Below, piece by piece: positions 47,317-59,373 of a DNA stretch of 64,000 bases. Position 1 is the stretch's first letter. Every line of letters begins with the position of its first letter. The translations under genes and the position numbers were made by a program. This stretch comes from Glandiceps talaboti (Eukaryota > Hemichordata > Enteropneusta > Spengelidae), in contig NC_135570.1 of assembly GCF_964340395.1 (NCBI RefSeq), positions 12,830,822 through 12,894,821 of the forward strand. The letters are read 5' to 3'. The notes beneath the pieces were generated by a model, which was given only the letters and a program-made list of their open reading frames with translations, was not told where the DNA came from and made no database searches.

Positions 47317-47521
47317 GCTCAGCCAGTCCCACATGACCTGGTGAAGAAAGTGTTAGGTAACCGCGTGATGGTTAGTCCCATTGTAACTATTGAACCAAGG
47401 AGGAGGAAATTCCACAAAGCCATAACAGTCACTATTCCAGTACCTTCTGCTAATACCCAAGGGGTGATGAATGGCTATGGTGGGGATACACCTACCCTTA
47501 GATTGCTATGTAGTATTACAG
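47317..47521 (+). CDS. ANK: Ankyrin exon: ZU5C (PRRRKFHKA)
   Basis: 205 bp, enters phase 0, leaves phase 1; acceptor GTTCAG, donor GTAAGT. Encodes [56 protein letters not shown] and [13 protein letters not shown]. This is the ZU5C core. Its last 72 bases plus the first ten intron bases are tandemly repeated downstream, so the coding part uses the first donor: reading past it meets TAA four codons into the intron sequence. Confidence 0.96.
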
Positions 47522-48030
47522 GTAAGTGCAGCTAATACCCAAGGGATGATGAATGACTATGGTGGGGATACACCTACCCTTAGATTGCTATGTAGTATTA
47601 CAGGTAAGTGCAGCTAATACCCAAGGGGTGATGAATGGCTATGGTGGGGATACACCTACCCTTAGATTGCTATGTAGTATTACAGGTAAGTGCAGCTAAT
47701 ACCCAAGGGGTGATGAATGGCTATGGTGGGGATACGCCTACCCTTAGATTGCTATGTAGTATTACAGGTATTATAAGTGCAGCTAATACCCAAGGGGTGA
47801 TGAATGGCTATGGTGGGGATACGCCTACCCTTAGATTGCTATGTAGTATTACAGGTAAGTGCAGCTAATACCCAAGGGATGATGAATGACTATGGTGGGG
47901 ATACACCTACCCTTAGATTGCTGTGTAGTATTACAGGTAAGTGCAGCTAATAGTAATACCCAAGGGGTGATGAATGGCTATGGTGGGGATACGCCTACCC
48001 TTAGATTGCTATGTAGTATTACAGGTAAGC
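47450..48030 (+). repeat. ANK: 82-bp tandem array of exon end plus splice donor
   Basis: Seven copies, the first being the end of the ZU5C exon. The 72-bp coding-like block starts at 47450, 47532, 47614, 47696, 47783, 47865 and 47947 and ends ATTACAG before each GTAAG (47521, 47603, 47685, 47767, 47854, 47936, 48024). One junction has 5 extra bases (period 87) and the last block has 6 extra. Between blocks sits GTAAGTGCAG, a donor immediately followed by CAG. In every copy the block stays open in the native frame; differences include silent changes, V to M and G to D. Confidence 0.95.
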
Positions 48031-48526
48031 GCAGCTAAAAAACAAGATATGGGATCTGGTAAGTGTAGCTAAGATACAAGATGTGGGATCTGGTAGCATT
48101 CTGCATGCTGGTTGTGACATGGACTTTACTATTTCAAAGGGGTTGGTTGCCTCCCTGTTGAGGGACACAATGTTATTAGCTTGACGTTGTGAAATAAACT
48201 TGACTACTGCCAGTAAAAAACCACTTACATCATATATACTCATACTATAGTGCAAATGTGGGAGCAGGTATAAAGTTGTGTACTCTGGCATGACCTTCAT
48301 CATACCATCATGCTAATGGGGTGACCACACCTACCCATTGTGAGACACAGTGTTATTACGGTAGTGTTTCATGCGTCTTCCCATTTACTACATGTCTATT
48401 GTATAGAGACTTAAGAAGTGAACAAAATATCTACCAACTGGTAGAGTATAGCTAGTTTTGGTTATTGTCACATGAATCATATTCATACAAACATCAAAAC
48501 TAAAGCCAATATTTTTCACTCTACAG
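47522..48526 (+). other. Intron in ZU5C containing the donor array
   Basis: 1005 bp. The first half is the 82-bp array. The rest has a short 34-bp duplicate (AGATATGGGATCTGGTAAG-like, 48042-48095) and no other feature. Confidence 0.9.
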
Positions 48527-48623
48527 GTGGTACAGCTCCAGCCCAGTGGGAAGACATCACTGGTACAACACCATTAACATTTGTCAATGATTGCGTCTCT
48601 TTCACAACAACAGTATCTGCAAG
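48527..48623 (+). CDS. ANK: Ankyrin exon: ZU5C-UPA junction ([13 protein letters not shown])
   Basis: 97 bp, enters phase 1, leaves phase 2; acceptor CTCTACAG, donor GTAAAA. Encodes [32 protein letters not shown] and the first two bases of an Arg codon. [29 protein letters not shown] is invariant in ankyrins. A (CA)n tract begins about 50 bases into the next intron. Confidence 0.97.
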
Positions 48624-48672
48624 GTAAAAAAAAAATCAATACATACTCATTGATAGGAAAGAATTTATGTTA

Positions 48673-48742
<70 letters not shown>

Positions 48743-49142
48743 CAGAACAGACACACTCACAAACACACATTCACACAGACATGTGTACACACACATAGAC
48801 AAACACAAACACATATTTCAAACAAATTTAGTGTAAACTGAATATAGATTTACATGCAATAATAACAAGTGTATACTCACTGACAATGAATTGAGTGTTA
48901 TGATGAGTACTCATCTATACAGATTAATAGTTACAAATAAATTTAAACTTCGTACTGCACCAAAATGCTTGGATAATAATGCTGAGCTTTCAGCCTCAGT
49001 CCTCAGTCCTCAGGTCTTCTTCAGGGATGTGAAGTCACATGTTGTTTACGCGTGCGTGACTACAGAATATTGCCCACGTCTCTGTTTAGTGATTGTTCTA
49101 ATGTTCTGATATATATGTCTTCTTTGATTTCAATGTTTGCAG
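48624..49142 (+). other. Intron before the FWLMDC exon
   Basis: 519 bp; includes about 32 CA units at 48675-48740 and CA-rich sequence to 48810. Confidence 0.9.
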
Positions 49143-49371
49143 ATTTTGGCTCATGGATTGTCGAGAAATCAACCAAGCCAGTAACTTTGCACGAGAGCTG
49201 TACCATGAAGTGATAGCAGTGCCATTTATGGCTAAGTTTGTAGTATTTGCCAAGACTCACGATCCAATTGAAGCCAGACTCCGGGTCTTCTGTATGACAG
49301 ATGACAAGATGGACAAAACATTGGAAAGTCAAGAACATTTTGCTGAAATAGCCCGTAGTCGGGATGTTGAG
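49143..49371 (+). CDS. ANK: Ankyrin exon: UPA domain, first part
   Basis: 229 bp, enters phase 2, leaves phase 0; acceptor TTTGCAG, donor GTAGGG. Encodes [58 protein letters not shown] and [10 protein letters not shown]. This is the UPA domain of the ZU5-ZU5-UPA supramodule, nearly identical to vertebrates. Confidence 0.97.
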
Positions 49372-49523
49372 GTAGGGAAAAAAAATTTGACTGGTTTGGG
49401 TTTTTGGTAGAGATAGGGTTAAAGTTTTGAACAGTTTGTGATGGAAGTATGCCACTATGATGCCAAGAATATTTTCAATTGACTTAAATTTAAGGTTGAT
49501 TCTTTTCTTTTTTTTTCTGGTAG

Positions 49524-49775
49524 GTGCTTGATAGCAAACCTCAGTATATAGAATTAGCTGGTAATCTGGTACCAGTACAAAAGTCAGGAGAACAGCTCCA
49601 CCTTAATTTCAACGCCTTCCAAGAAAACCGCTTGCCATTCTTTGTACGTGTCCGGGATCAGACGCAGGAGCCATGCGGAAGATTGTCGTTCATGCGTGAA
49701 CCTAAAGTCGCCCGTGGATTGCCACCACAGAAGGCAATGTGTAATCTCAATATCACCCTTCCTGAATATATCAAG
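49524..49775 (+). CDS. ANK: Ankyrin exon: UPA domain, second part
   Basis: 252 bp, phase 0 both ends; acceptor TCTGGTAG, donor GTAAGA. Encodes [58 protein letters not shown] and [12 protein letters not shown]. [13 protein letters not shown] and [10 protein letters not shown] are ankyrin UPA signatures and close the domain. The folded spectrin-binding block ends here. Confidence 0.97.
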
Positions 49776-51157
49776 GTAAGACTACCCTCCACACCACCCC
49801 TCACCCCTCTTTTACCCCCTGATGAGTGGAAGCATTTCAAATTTAGTTGAACCATTTTTGATATTTTTAAATGATAAACAGACAAATTTGAAATATGAAT
49901 CAATTCTGATATCAGATTTTGCATATTGCAATTTTGAAAATCAATACTGTGGACTCATGAAAATTTTATGGAATGACATTAAGAACATAAAAATCTAAAA
50001 ATGTCAGTATTCCTACTTCTTAAAATTGTGTTTGAGGCATTTGAGCAACAAACAAATATCAACATGAAAATTTGAAACAGATCATATACTATGGCTGTAG
50101 TTGTATCTAAAATACATAAGGGACGATCGCACAATGTCGCACAAGCTCAACAAACAAACAGAATTCATTAAGGTCAAAACCCCCTCCCCCTGCCCCTAAA
50201 TGAACATTCACAAGTGTGACATCAATTGTTTATATATGATGTAAACTATGATGAAAACTGTTGCGGTCACATCACTATGATCGATGTAATGTAAAAACAT
50301 GATTGTAAACACATTAAAATACTAGTAGAAACCCAGCACCATGTCTCACATTAGAAATAAATTTTTTATCAACCTATCAACATCTCAGTAGTAAATACAG
50401 AAGCTGTTATCATTGCAGTCGTGAAAGTTTGAAAATTGGTTAGAAGTGTGAAAATGAAGTTCCACAATCGCATTTACGCCAGACCCCCCCCGCCAAACGA
50501 ACGGAATTCACTTATTGAGCTTGTGACAGTGTGCGATTGTCCCTAACACTAAGTGTAACACCTCTGAAACTTATCAGCAGTATTGAATACTGCAATGACA
50601 AATTATGTATCTTTTTTTTCTAAGACTGAATATCTTGTGTACCGCCTCCCATGTAATTTTTTGCTGTGTTTGACCGTAACATGTTTTCAATTTCTTTGTA
50701 CAGAATTCAGAAAATTAATGTGTTGTGCAAAAAAAATTTTTGGGCTTTGAGTGTTGTGTCGTACGTACGTACTGTGTGTCTTTCTACTTGCTATTTGACT
50801 TCCTTAGCTAATGCTGCTTTGCTTTGGGTGACACCATTGAAGCTAAGCACAGCGAAAAATACACGCTGACTTTTTATACTCCGCAATCATTTCTATCCTT
50901 CTACCTGATTCTGGGTTTTTCTGTCATCTTGGGTTTCTTTTCATGTCAGAAACATGTTTGTTTTTGTTTTTTCTTGTTTTCTTTGTTTTTCTGTCCCACT
51001 TGGTCTTTTTTTTTCTATTCTGTGCATCTTTGCCGTGCTGTGCTGTGCTGTGCCGTGCTGTGCTATGGTATCGTATATATAGTATTACTGTTTGGTTGGC
51101 CGGCCTAATAGTCCAACTGATTTTTCTCTCCTAACCACTTATCAATTGACGGAAAAG
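49776..51157 (+). other. Intron after UPA
   Basis: 1382 bp with a TIR element (50119-50544), T-rich DNA, and a CTGTG pentamer tract at 51033-51062. It ends in a pyrimidine tract and an unusual GGAAAAG acceptor. Confidence 0.85.
50119..50544. mobile_element. Short TIR (MITE-like) element
   Basis: The left end AGGGACGATCGCACAATGTC, continuing ACAAGCTCAA and CAGAATTC, pairs with the reverse complement of the right end (GAATTCACTTATTGAGCTTG, then TGTGCGATTGTCCCT). Arms are imperfect and about 45-50 bases. The 426-bp interior is non-coding with C-rich tracts. No clear target duplication was identified. Confidence 0.7.
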
Positions 51158-51193
51158 GTCAAAAAAGAAGATGACACAAGTAGCGATGATGAG
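51158..51193 (+). CDS. ANK: Ankyrin microexon: acidic VKKEDDTSSDDE
   Basis: 36 bp, phase 0 both ends, donor GTAACT; the acceptor GGAAAAG is purine-rich but follows a CT tract. The 12 acidic residues directly follow the UPA domain, where vertebrate ankyrins also have a short acidic stretch (ESESDQEQEEE in ANK2). Possibly a phosphorylatable linker. Confidence 0.65.
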
Positions 51194-51396
51194 GTAACTG
51201 TCTGCTCGTAGCTGTCATGTGTTTGGCATGGTGGAACCTTGTTCCGATTCTTTGAAACTAGTACTGGATAAGGTCTTTTGATTTCGGCTAATGTCGATGA
51301 TCTGCATTTTGTGCAAAATTATAAATTAAAAAAAATGAAGATAAATGGCATTAAATTCTCGATATACTTTCATTATGTGAGACGTCCCCTAAATAG

Positions 51397-51484
51397 CGCC
51401 TTCTAGTGGTGAGATAGGGTTTCCTCAAATTTGCACCGCTTAGTGCCAAACCAGGATCTTCCCGTAATTAGCGCCATCTAGTGG
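51397..51484 (+). promoter_or_regulatory. Two CTCF-like motifs
   Basis: CGCCTTCTAGTGG at 51397 and CGCCATCTAGTGG at 51472 share orientation 75 bp apart. The second fits the conserved CTCF core (YGCCMYCTRSTGG) at every position, the first at all but one. Occupancy cannot be judged from sequence. Confidence 0.4.
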
Positions 51485-52899
51485 CAGTCTTAAGAGAATA
51501 TGTAGAAGTGATGCAGCAGAATAAGCATTTTGAAAAGTTAATATTTGAATAAATTGAGATTGAAAAGACAACAGATCCATCGAAAACGTCAAAGTAAAGG
51601 AAAAGTGTTCCAAAAAATAAAACCATAAAATAATTTGCCTTTGATGAATGAAAACATTGAGAAAAGAATTAAACAGATGACTCGTTCATTCAAATGGAAT
51701 TAAGTAAAATAGTGTTAGTTTTGCTGATGTTCAGACAGTGTCATTTGGAAAATTCATTTAATGGCATTTTCTTAACTTATCAGACACATAAGTTGGAAGA
51801 TTTTAAAATCTGCTCATCAACTTGTTCAAGTTTAATAAAATAAGGAAATACTAGTAGATTAAAAAGTGGGAATATTTTATAAAAAGTACATATTAAGGAT
51901 AAGTGCGAGTATTTTGTGTTGTCTATCCCAAAAATTAGGTGAGTACTAGTCTCAAACAATATTTGGAAAAGAAAATATCCATGCCAAACACCATGACAAA
52001 GATTGCTATGCCAGAATGAAATTTATACTAAACCTTGCCAGAGAAGCCTGTTCATTATTGAGGTTATTCTTTGCATGTTTTACTTTTCTCAACACCATGA
52101 CAAGAGTATCGTCTGCATGCACTTGGCTTACTTTTCTTGAGAGGAAATTACGCATTTTACTAAGGTCCAACTTCACACAACAAAGAACCGATAACTGTTT
52201 ATGGTGACAGAAGTTGCACTTTATTATTCAAATTTATGCAAGTTATTCTCTCTATATGGTCATGTGAGGGCGCCATACACTTATTTTGGTTGCCAGATAC
52301 AAAACACAAGTTCACAAACTTTAGCGTTGAACGTAAAGAAAGATTTTAGTTGGTGTCTACACAATACCCTGCATGATAGAAAAGAAATATTGAGCATGAA
52401 GAGATTGAAATTGCACATTTGATGTGAATGTCAAAAATTCTACAAAGGCATTCTTTAGTTTTCTAGACTCTCAAACTGACTTTTTCTCTTTCATTTTCCT
52501 CACATTTCGTACAAATTCTGTATTGTAAGCAAAATTTTTCTTTTGGAATATCGGTCCTCTCTTGGGTTTGAATCATCTTGTTTTAGCATGTTGAGAATAC
52601 AGGATAACTCCAAGCAATGTATCGGCTTCTCTGGACTGTGGTATAAAGAGTATAGAAAATTTAAATAACAAGTAAAAGTAGCGTAATTCGTAGTCATCGT
52701 ATTAACGTAACGTAACGTAACGTAATGGCACCGTGTTGCATATTGACATCACACTCATGTCTGCTAACAATCACAATTGTCACTGTCCACTAATCATCTA
52801 CATACAACATCAGGGTAATAGCATAGTTTATGTCCCCAAACAACAAGGCATCAGCATCGTTTGTTTCCCTAATATTGGTTTCATGTATTCATACACAAT

Positions 52900-53740
52900 A
52901 AACCAATTATTACCCTAACCAATGGGCCTATATAGAGATTATAACCCTCTAGTCTACCTAGACACTACAGTTATTGTACAAGGGAAATATATGGTGTTTA
53001 CCAGGGCAATATAGACATTATTACCTAAATCTACTAGGACAATATCTAGTTTATTACCCTAGTCTATATGAACAATATACAAATTATTGCATCTGTAAAC
53101 CTTGCCAGTATATGTTATTACCCAAGTATACCAGGACAATTAGCAATCTATAGTATTACCCCAGACTACAAGGACAATGTACTGATTATTACCTTAGGGT
53201 GTGAGGACAGTATACTGGTTAGTACCTTAGTCTCTGCCAAGACATAGCTTTTATTACCCTGGTCTGCCAATACAATATCCCACATTATTACCAGTCTCCC
53301 ACGACAATATACAGATTATTACCATAGTGTATCAGGACAGTGTTACTTATATTCCAAGACAATATTCAAATTATTACCCCTTTCTCTCATAACAGTATAC
53401 ATATTCCTTTTGTATACGTGTAGTTAGTGCATCTTGCAAGATACAAATTGTTACCCCTTTTCCCATGACAACATACAAAATATTACCCTGGTGGTATACA
53501 AATTATATTACCCGATCTAGTAGGACAATACAGATTATTGCCGAAATGAATGAGGACAATATACAAATTGTTACCCCAGTTTACCATGACAATAATCAGG
53601 TTGTTACCCTAGTGTATAAGGACTGTATTCAAATTATTACCCCTGGCTAGGACAATATACAGATTATTACCCAAGTGAATCAGGTCAATATGCATCATAT
53701 TCCCTTCACCCCTAGTGTACAAGGCAATATAAGCATTATT
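52900..53740. repeat. Degenerate roughly 35-45 bp minisatellite
   Basis: AGGACAATATACAGATTATT followed by ACCCTAGTCTACC-like sequence recurs about twenty times with frequent indels and substitutions. Confidence 0.85.
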
Positions 53741-55443
53741 ACCTTAAAAGTTTACTTTTAGTTGCGTGAATAGAAGTTTGAATGCCAGTGTTGCTGTCAC
53801 AGGCTGTGTGTAATTTCTGCCACTCACCAGTATGCTGAATATTAAGCCAGCTGACCCTTCTTGTTGCTTTGACTGCAGCAGCTATACCCTTTATGTTGTT
53901 TTCATTTCCATCATATTTCCCATTCCAGTTTTTTTCCAGCTTCACCAGTTAAAACCATATCATCGTGGTTTTTTAGATGTGCAGTGAAATGTGTGTTGTG
54001 CAGTGTTGTGTAGATGAGATATACATGATTGTCACCATCTGATATAACATCAATACATACATAATTACATACTTGCATATAACACATTTGTAGTTCATTG
54101 TTTACTTTCCTTTCATCACTTGGTACAATGGTTAATTAAAGTGGCACAAGTTGAGTTTCTAAGCTTTTTATTCAAGTGAAAATACTTACGAAAAACTTCC
54201 ATTGAACTCTTCTAGTATAATGTTACTATCAATGCATGCCTTCTATGACATTACAATTTGTTTTCTAGCATTGTTAGAACAGTTGATTCCATAGTAGGTA
54301 CTTCCTGTACATTTTTGGTACATATAATAAATTACATCATCAAATCATTTATAAGTTATATCTTAATACCAAGTTTAAAAGCAGTCACTTGCAAGTGATG
54401 GTTAAGTATACTTCAGTAAGTAGAATACTGTGAGTACCTTTTCATATGCAGAAAAAATTACATCCCCAAAACGTACAATCTCAGCTTGTGCCCCTTGAAC
54501 AGCTGTGCCAACAATGACAAGTGTTTCAATCTATTAACACTCATGTACACATAGCTACTTACTGTGGTATTGTAAAAGGTATAAAAGTTCAACTACAGAA
54601 TATCTAAGTTTCAAAGATAAAATGACTACATGACAGACATTTGATTTGTGATTTGTGATTTTCTTGTGTCGAGTCCAAGACATTGTTAGCAGGTGTCGAA
54701 ATGATGGCAGTATGGCCAGTAAACGCTTGGTCAGGATGACTTCACTCAAGTGATAAGTTAGAATTTAGCCATTCCTACTACAGAAATGTAACCGATACAT
54801 ATATTTCTGTGAAGTCAACTTAAACTTTGTGTTGTCTTTTGGAATGAGAAAAAGGGTCTTGCAGAATGAGAAAAAAGACTAATGCTACAGTATAAAAATG
54901 ACCATTGTGTCTGAAAAAAAATGGAACTTTGAAATGGAATTTTACGTTTCTCAGATTTAGAGAAAGAGCAACTATTGTAGTTTGGCTACATATTGAGTAA
55001 ATGTAGGACATGTTGGCTCAACCAATCTATGCTTGGTCTGGTCTTCAGTGTTCTGCATCAGAAAAAGCCACAAATTTATCAACCTGTCATGAGCCTATAA
55101 TAACTCTCATCAAAATGTCTCAGTAAGCCATTTAGCCAGAGTTGCAAAATGAACATTCGTGTTAAGAGGAGTAAACTTATTGTGTACCGTTTGGGTGTTA
55201 TCAACCACAGTTCTGTCTCTCAGTTACGACTTCTCACCTAACTACATGCAAAACACCACCAGTCCATTCCACATGAAGTGTGTCTCTCTATATCTAGAAG
55301 TGTTGTGCACAGTGTGTGTTGTTGCTTTTATTTGCCATGACTATGTACATGCTTTATAGATGACATTTGTATTTGTGCTTTGGTCTACCCACCATTGTTG
55401 TCTGATGAGTTTTCTTTATTTCTTTGGCTTATTAATAACACAG

Positions 55444-55464
55444 GAAGAGATGGAGAAGGGAGAG
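55444..55464 (+). CDS. ANK: Ankyrin microexon: EEMEKGE
   Basis: 21 bp, phase 0 both ends. The acceptor AACACAG follows a T-rich tract and the donor is GTAGGG. Seven highly charged residues continue the acidic linker. Confidence 0.55.
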
Positions 55465-57324
55465 GTAGGGCTGACATGATGCTAGACAAATTTTCTGCTT
55501 TTAGTTTGCACTTCTCTTCTGCTCACAAACCCAATGTCAAGAAGGCATTTCGCAATACTTTACTTGAACCTTCCATGTCAAGCTCATTGGCATCAAAGTT
55601 CAGATACAAAAATCAATTTTTTTGGGGGAAAATCAAACATACCTAAATTTCATCAATAGTCATTGATATCAAACTACACAAAAGAAGTAAGGTTGAGTGT
55701 GACATTCTCATTTTTTAAGCAGAAATTTAAAAAAAAATATTTTTACTGAATTCTGATGACTCACAAGTGAGCTTGATACACCATTCACAAGGGTGCACTG
55801 ATCTGAAACTTGATAACTGGAATATCTTTCATATCTAAGAAATCCACTCATCAAGTTCCCATAGCAACTGCATTCTTTCACCAAAGCAAGGTTCAGATTG
55901 AGACTTCTCTTCGTATTCATTGTATAGAGTAAGTCGTAGGTTGTAGATGATCACAGTTTCTGCACAGTAGATTTAGATCCGATAGAACCGCTCCCTTAGC
56001 CATCTGTATATAGTCTGCCTTGGTATTTTAGTATACCTGAAGTACACCAGTGATGTATTTGTGTGTCTGGCTGTTGCTATAGCAATTACGTGTCTGTGTC
56101 TTGCTGCAGTTATACCTTAGTGCTGTGTGTGGATGTGGCTATATATCAGTGACCTTTGACATGTATGTGTGACTGAACCACCATGTTGTCATAGTGACAT
56201 GTTTGATGTCTGGTTGTAGCATTCAAAAAGGTTGCCAGCGTAGTCTACTTAAGTTTATAATATCTCCAGTTAGTGTTACCCCCAGTAACTACTGTTAGAT
56301 GAACAATCTAAAGTCCAGCCAGACTAAGTGTCTCATTGCTTTTAAAGTATTTCGTATATAGTGGAGCACTTGTGTATGTGTATTCTGTGTTGTGTACACT
56401 TGTGAGAAGTTGTGTTGATGTCAAAATGTCGTCCATCTAGTGCACAACATCGAGTGTTTCATTCGTTCTGTGCATCGTTGTTGTGTATTCAAAGTACCTA
56501 CCTTCTAGTAGCCTTCATTAGTTGTTTGATCACAGTCCCTGTGATAGAGGATCTATGGTTTGATGTGATGTGTGTGCATTTTAGTATGTAGTTGTATAGC
56601 ATGGTAACCCCTGTAGTTAAATAGTGTTGATTTCACCACACAGAATTTCCCAAAGTAGTAACACCCATCACATTTATATATCTTAGTGTAGCATGGATGA
56701 ATTCACTCATTGTTCATTATCACCCATGAAACCAGCTACAAATACTGTAGCCACCTCACTCACTTAGTACCTTCTCTTCCTTTCCTTGCATGTAACAGGT
56801 TTCATACACTCTTTTGAAGGCCTGTAAGGATTAAAATTTGTATGACAAAATCAGTTATCTGGCAGTGCTGTAGCGAAATTAAGCCCTGAAGAAAAGAATT
56901 GCCCTATCTAATCCTTGTGAGGATATGAATCAGATGACTTATATGAGAACCTGGGATTGAATTATGGGCCTCTAAGTCTTTGAATGTCAAACCATTCCAG
57001 AAAAGTTGGGGGAGGGGGGTTGGAATTTTTCCCAAAAAGTCCAGGAAATGAGACATTACGAATGTATTAGCCATCTGAAGAATAACGTATGTACAGTTTG
57101 TGAGATCTGATTCTTCTGTACAGTGATATTTTGATAGGTCTCGGAAAAATGACCTGAGAGATCAACTGGAAATTGAAGTGACCTAAAGTGTGTATGAAAC
57201 CTGATACACTCCTGTATAATTCTATCTTTACTATTTATACTGGTACATTTTCTCTTCTGTCTCTCTGATCAACTTTTTACTAATACGCTTTTCTTTCTAT
57301 CTTTCATTTCGTTGCCTTGTGCAG
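55465..57324 (+). other. Intron between microexons
   Basis: 1860 bp of unique-looking DNA. A strong acceptor-like tract ends at 56798 but no frame-preserving exon follows it. Confidence 0.8.
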
Positions 57325-57342
57325 CGTGAGGTAATGGAACAG
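57325..57342 (+). CDS. ANK: Ankyrin microexon: REVMEQ
   Basis: 18 bp, phase 0 both ends, behind a long CT tract and GTGCAG; donor GTACTT. A second donor inside it (GTAATG after six bases) would give a two-codon exon. Tentative because of its size. Confidence 0.45.
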
Positions 57343-57751
57343 GTACTTACTAATCTATTTTTTCATCTCTTACTTGGTGAATTTCTGTTTATTTTGCGGT
57401 TTTTACCACTCACTAATAGTCTTTTAGTCATCTATCACCATAGCGATGAATTCATGTTTACTAACACAGTTGATCAAAATAGGAGAAAGTCCATGCTGTG
57501 ATAGATGTATTGATAACAACTCATTTACATGTATTCAAAATAATGCATAAACTATAACCAATTACTAGAATGAGGCCAAATAGTTGTGAGTCATTGGCTC
57601 TGATTTATCATTTTGTCCTTGTACATTAGCTAAAATAAAGAAAAAAGTATCATAAAATGAATTAGCCTTTAGGAAAATTCTGCTGTGCTAATATTGTCAC
57701 TATTTAGGTAGTTGAGTCTACATACATACAGACAGACAGACAGACATAGTA

Positions 57752-57782
<31 letters not shown>

Positions 57783-57963
57783 CATACATACAGACAGACA
57801 GACAGACATACATACATACATACATACATACATACATACATACATACATACATACATACAGACAGACAGACAGACAAAGTAATACATACATACTGTACAT
57901 ACAGACAGACAGACATAAACATGTACATACATACATACATACATACATACATACATACATACA

Positions 57964-57995
<32 letters not shown>

Positions 57996-58092
57996 GTTGT
58001 AGTGAAGCTTTTTGCTCATCTCTTGTACTCTCGCATAAAAAAGTACTTATATGATCTGTTGTTTCTTGTGTTATTTGTTCCAACTTTGGTAG
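57343..58092 (+). other. Intron between microexons with CATA/CAGA array
   Basis: 750 bp, over a third of it the 57719-57992 microsatellite. Confidence 0.85.
57719..57992. repeat. CATA / CAGA microsatellite
   Basis: Blocks of CATA units alternate with blocks of four or so CAGA units. Open minus-strand frames (Met-Tyr-Val-Cys) are artefacts of the 4-bp period. Confidence 0.97.
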
Positions 58093-58113
58093 GAGACAAA
58101 AAAGTACACACCG
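58093..58113 (+). CDS. ANK: Ankyrin microexon: ETKKYTP
   Basis: 21 bp, phase 0 both ends. A long T-rich tract and TTTGGTAG precede it, GTAGGG follows. Seven polar residues; the TP end resembles the next microexon (ILTP). Confidence 0.5.
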
Positions 58114-59325
58114 GTAGGGCTAAGTTTGTTGAAGTATTTAAAATCTTAAATGCATCAAATGCATGGACAAAATGTCATAATTATGCCTAGAAAGAAACCT
58201 CGTCATCCATGTCAAAGCTAGCATTAAAGCTATCATTGGAACTGACCTGACCTTTTACCCTATTCACTATGGTACAGATGGAAAATACGTGGAAATTTGG
58301 GGTGCCCTTTTGTAATGCTTACCAGTAAATGGTCAGAATTTTGATAATCTGAATATGGGGTCAATAAATATGATAGTGCATGACATGGATGTCAAGGTTG
58401 AGAAATTTACCCAATTTTTGTTGATTTAGTCACAATAATTCAGGAAGAAAATCCCTAACCCTAAAGACAAATTTATCCCCAAAAAATGATTTTAAATTTT
58501 AACTGAACTATTTAGCATCCCATACTAACAAGACTTTCCAAATCCGTTATGAATCCTAGTGTACACAGCAATTCTTTGTTTCATTTGAAATGTACTGATT
58601 TTGTGTGTGTAGTATATATGGCTGTTTAGAATTGTGCTGATGTAGTTTTGGTTAAGTTTTGTTTTGGTTAAGTTTTGTTTTGTTTTGTTTCATTTTGTTT
58701 TTGAAATAAATGTAGTCAAAATGATTTTAACTCTTTCCTGCATGAAGGTTAGTATACACCCAAGTTTGATAAGATTATTGGTGGTAATAGATGTAAGTAG
58801 ACTTTATTGAAAGGAATGCAGGTTTCACCTTTATCTACGGTCCAAACTAATGTTTATACCAGTTCAGAAATTCACTGTACCAAACATTTCAAAATGCCCC
58901 TGGTATACTAAGGGTGCTCTTCAGTTTTTTTCACATTCCAAGACTGGTAACATAGAGCTGTCACTTGAGGGCGCTGTTTGCCTGAAAAGTGCATTCATCA
59001 GGAGAAATTGAATATTTGGATCATATTTCATATACTGTATGAATATTAAGATAAATGATGAGCTCACCTGATGAACTAGAAATGTCCTACTGTGTGAATG
59101 CACAAAACATATCTTGAAACCGTGAAGCAGTCCTTTGATATTAAAGTCAAATACAACCTTTATTGATTTACGAACTTACTGTATTACCACTATGAAATAC
59201 ATGTGATCCACAGTGTAATCAGTCTCTCTGTGTATGTCTGTCTGTCTGTCCGTCTGTCCATCTCTCTGTCTATCTATCTATCTATCTATCTCTGTCCATC
59301 TTCATTTTGTCTACTAACACGGTAG
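58114..59325 (+). other. Intron between microexons
   Basis: 1212 bp with a TTTTG/GGTTAAG-rich stretch (58645-58700) and a TCTG/TATC microsatellite (59229-59292) that serves as the pyrimidine tract before the next exon. Confidence 0.85.
59229..59292. repeat. TCTG / TATC microsatellite before an acceptor
   Basis: GTCT and TATC units, entirely pyrimidine-rich, end about 33 bases before the acceptor at 59325. Confidence 0.9.
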
Positions 59326-59373
59326 ACTGACATGTACATTCTCACACCGGTGGATGAGGATTTTGCCATCGAG
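59326..59373 (+). CDS. ANK: Ankyrin exon: TDMYILTPVDEDFAIE
   Basis: 48 bp, phase 0 both ends; acceptor CACGGTAG, donor GTAAGT (perfect). The 16 residues have an LTP motif and an acidic end. No homologue recognised; clearly open and well bounded. Confidence 0.7.

Larger units (their letters stand above)
51194..55443 (+). other. Intron (4.25 kb) in the tail region
   Basis: Contains two CTCF-like motifs (51397, 51472), a (TAACG)n pentamer tract at 52704-52724 and a degenerate roughly 35-45 bp repeat (52900-53740). No supported exon. Confidence 0.85.

Noticed and set aside
56771-56834. Strong acceptor followed by VSYTLLKACKD and a stop
   Set aside because: No frame-preserving donor; the only GT (after 25 bases) would shift the frame, and no polyadenylation context is visible.
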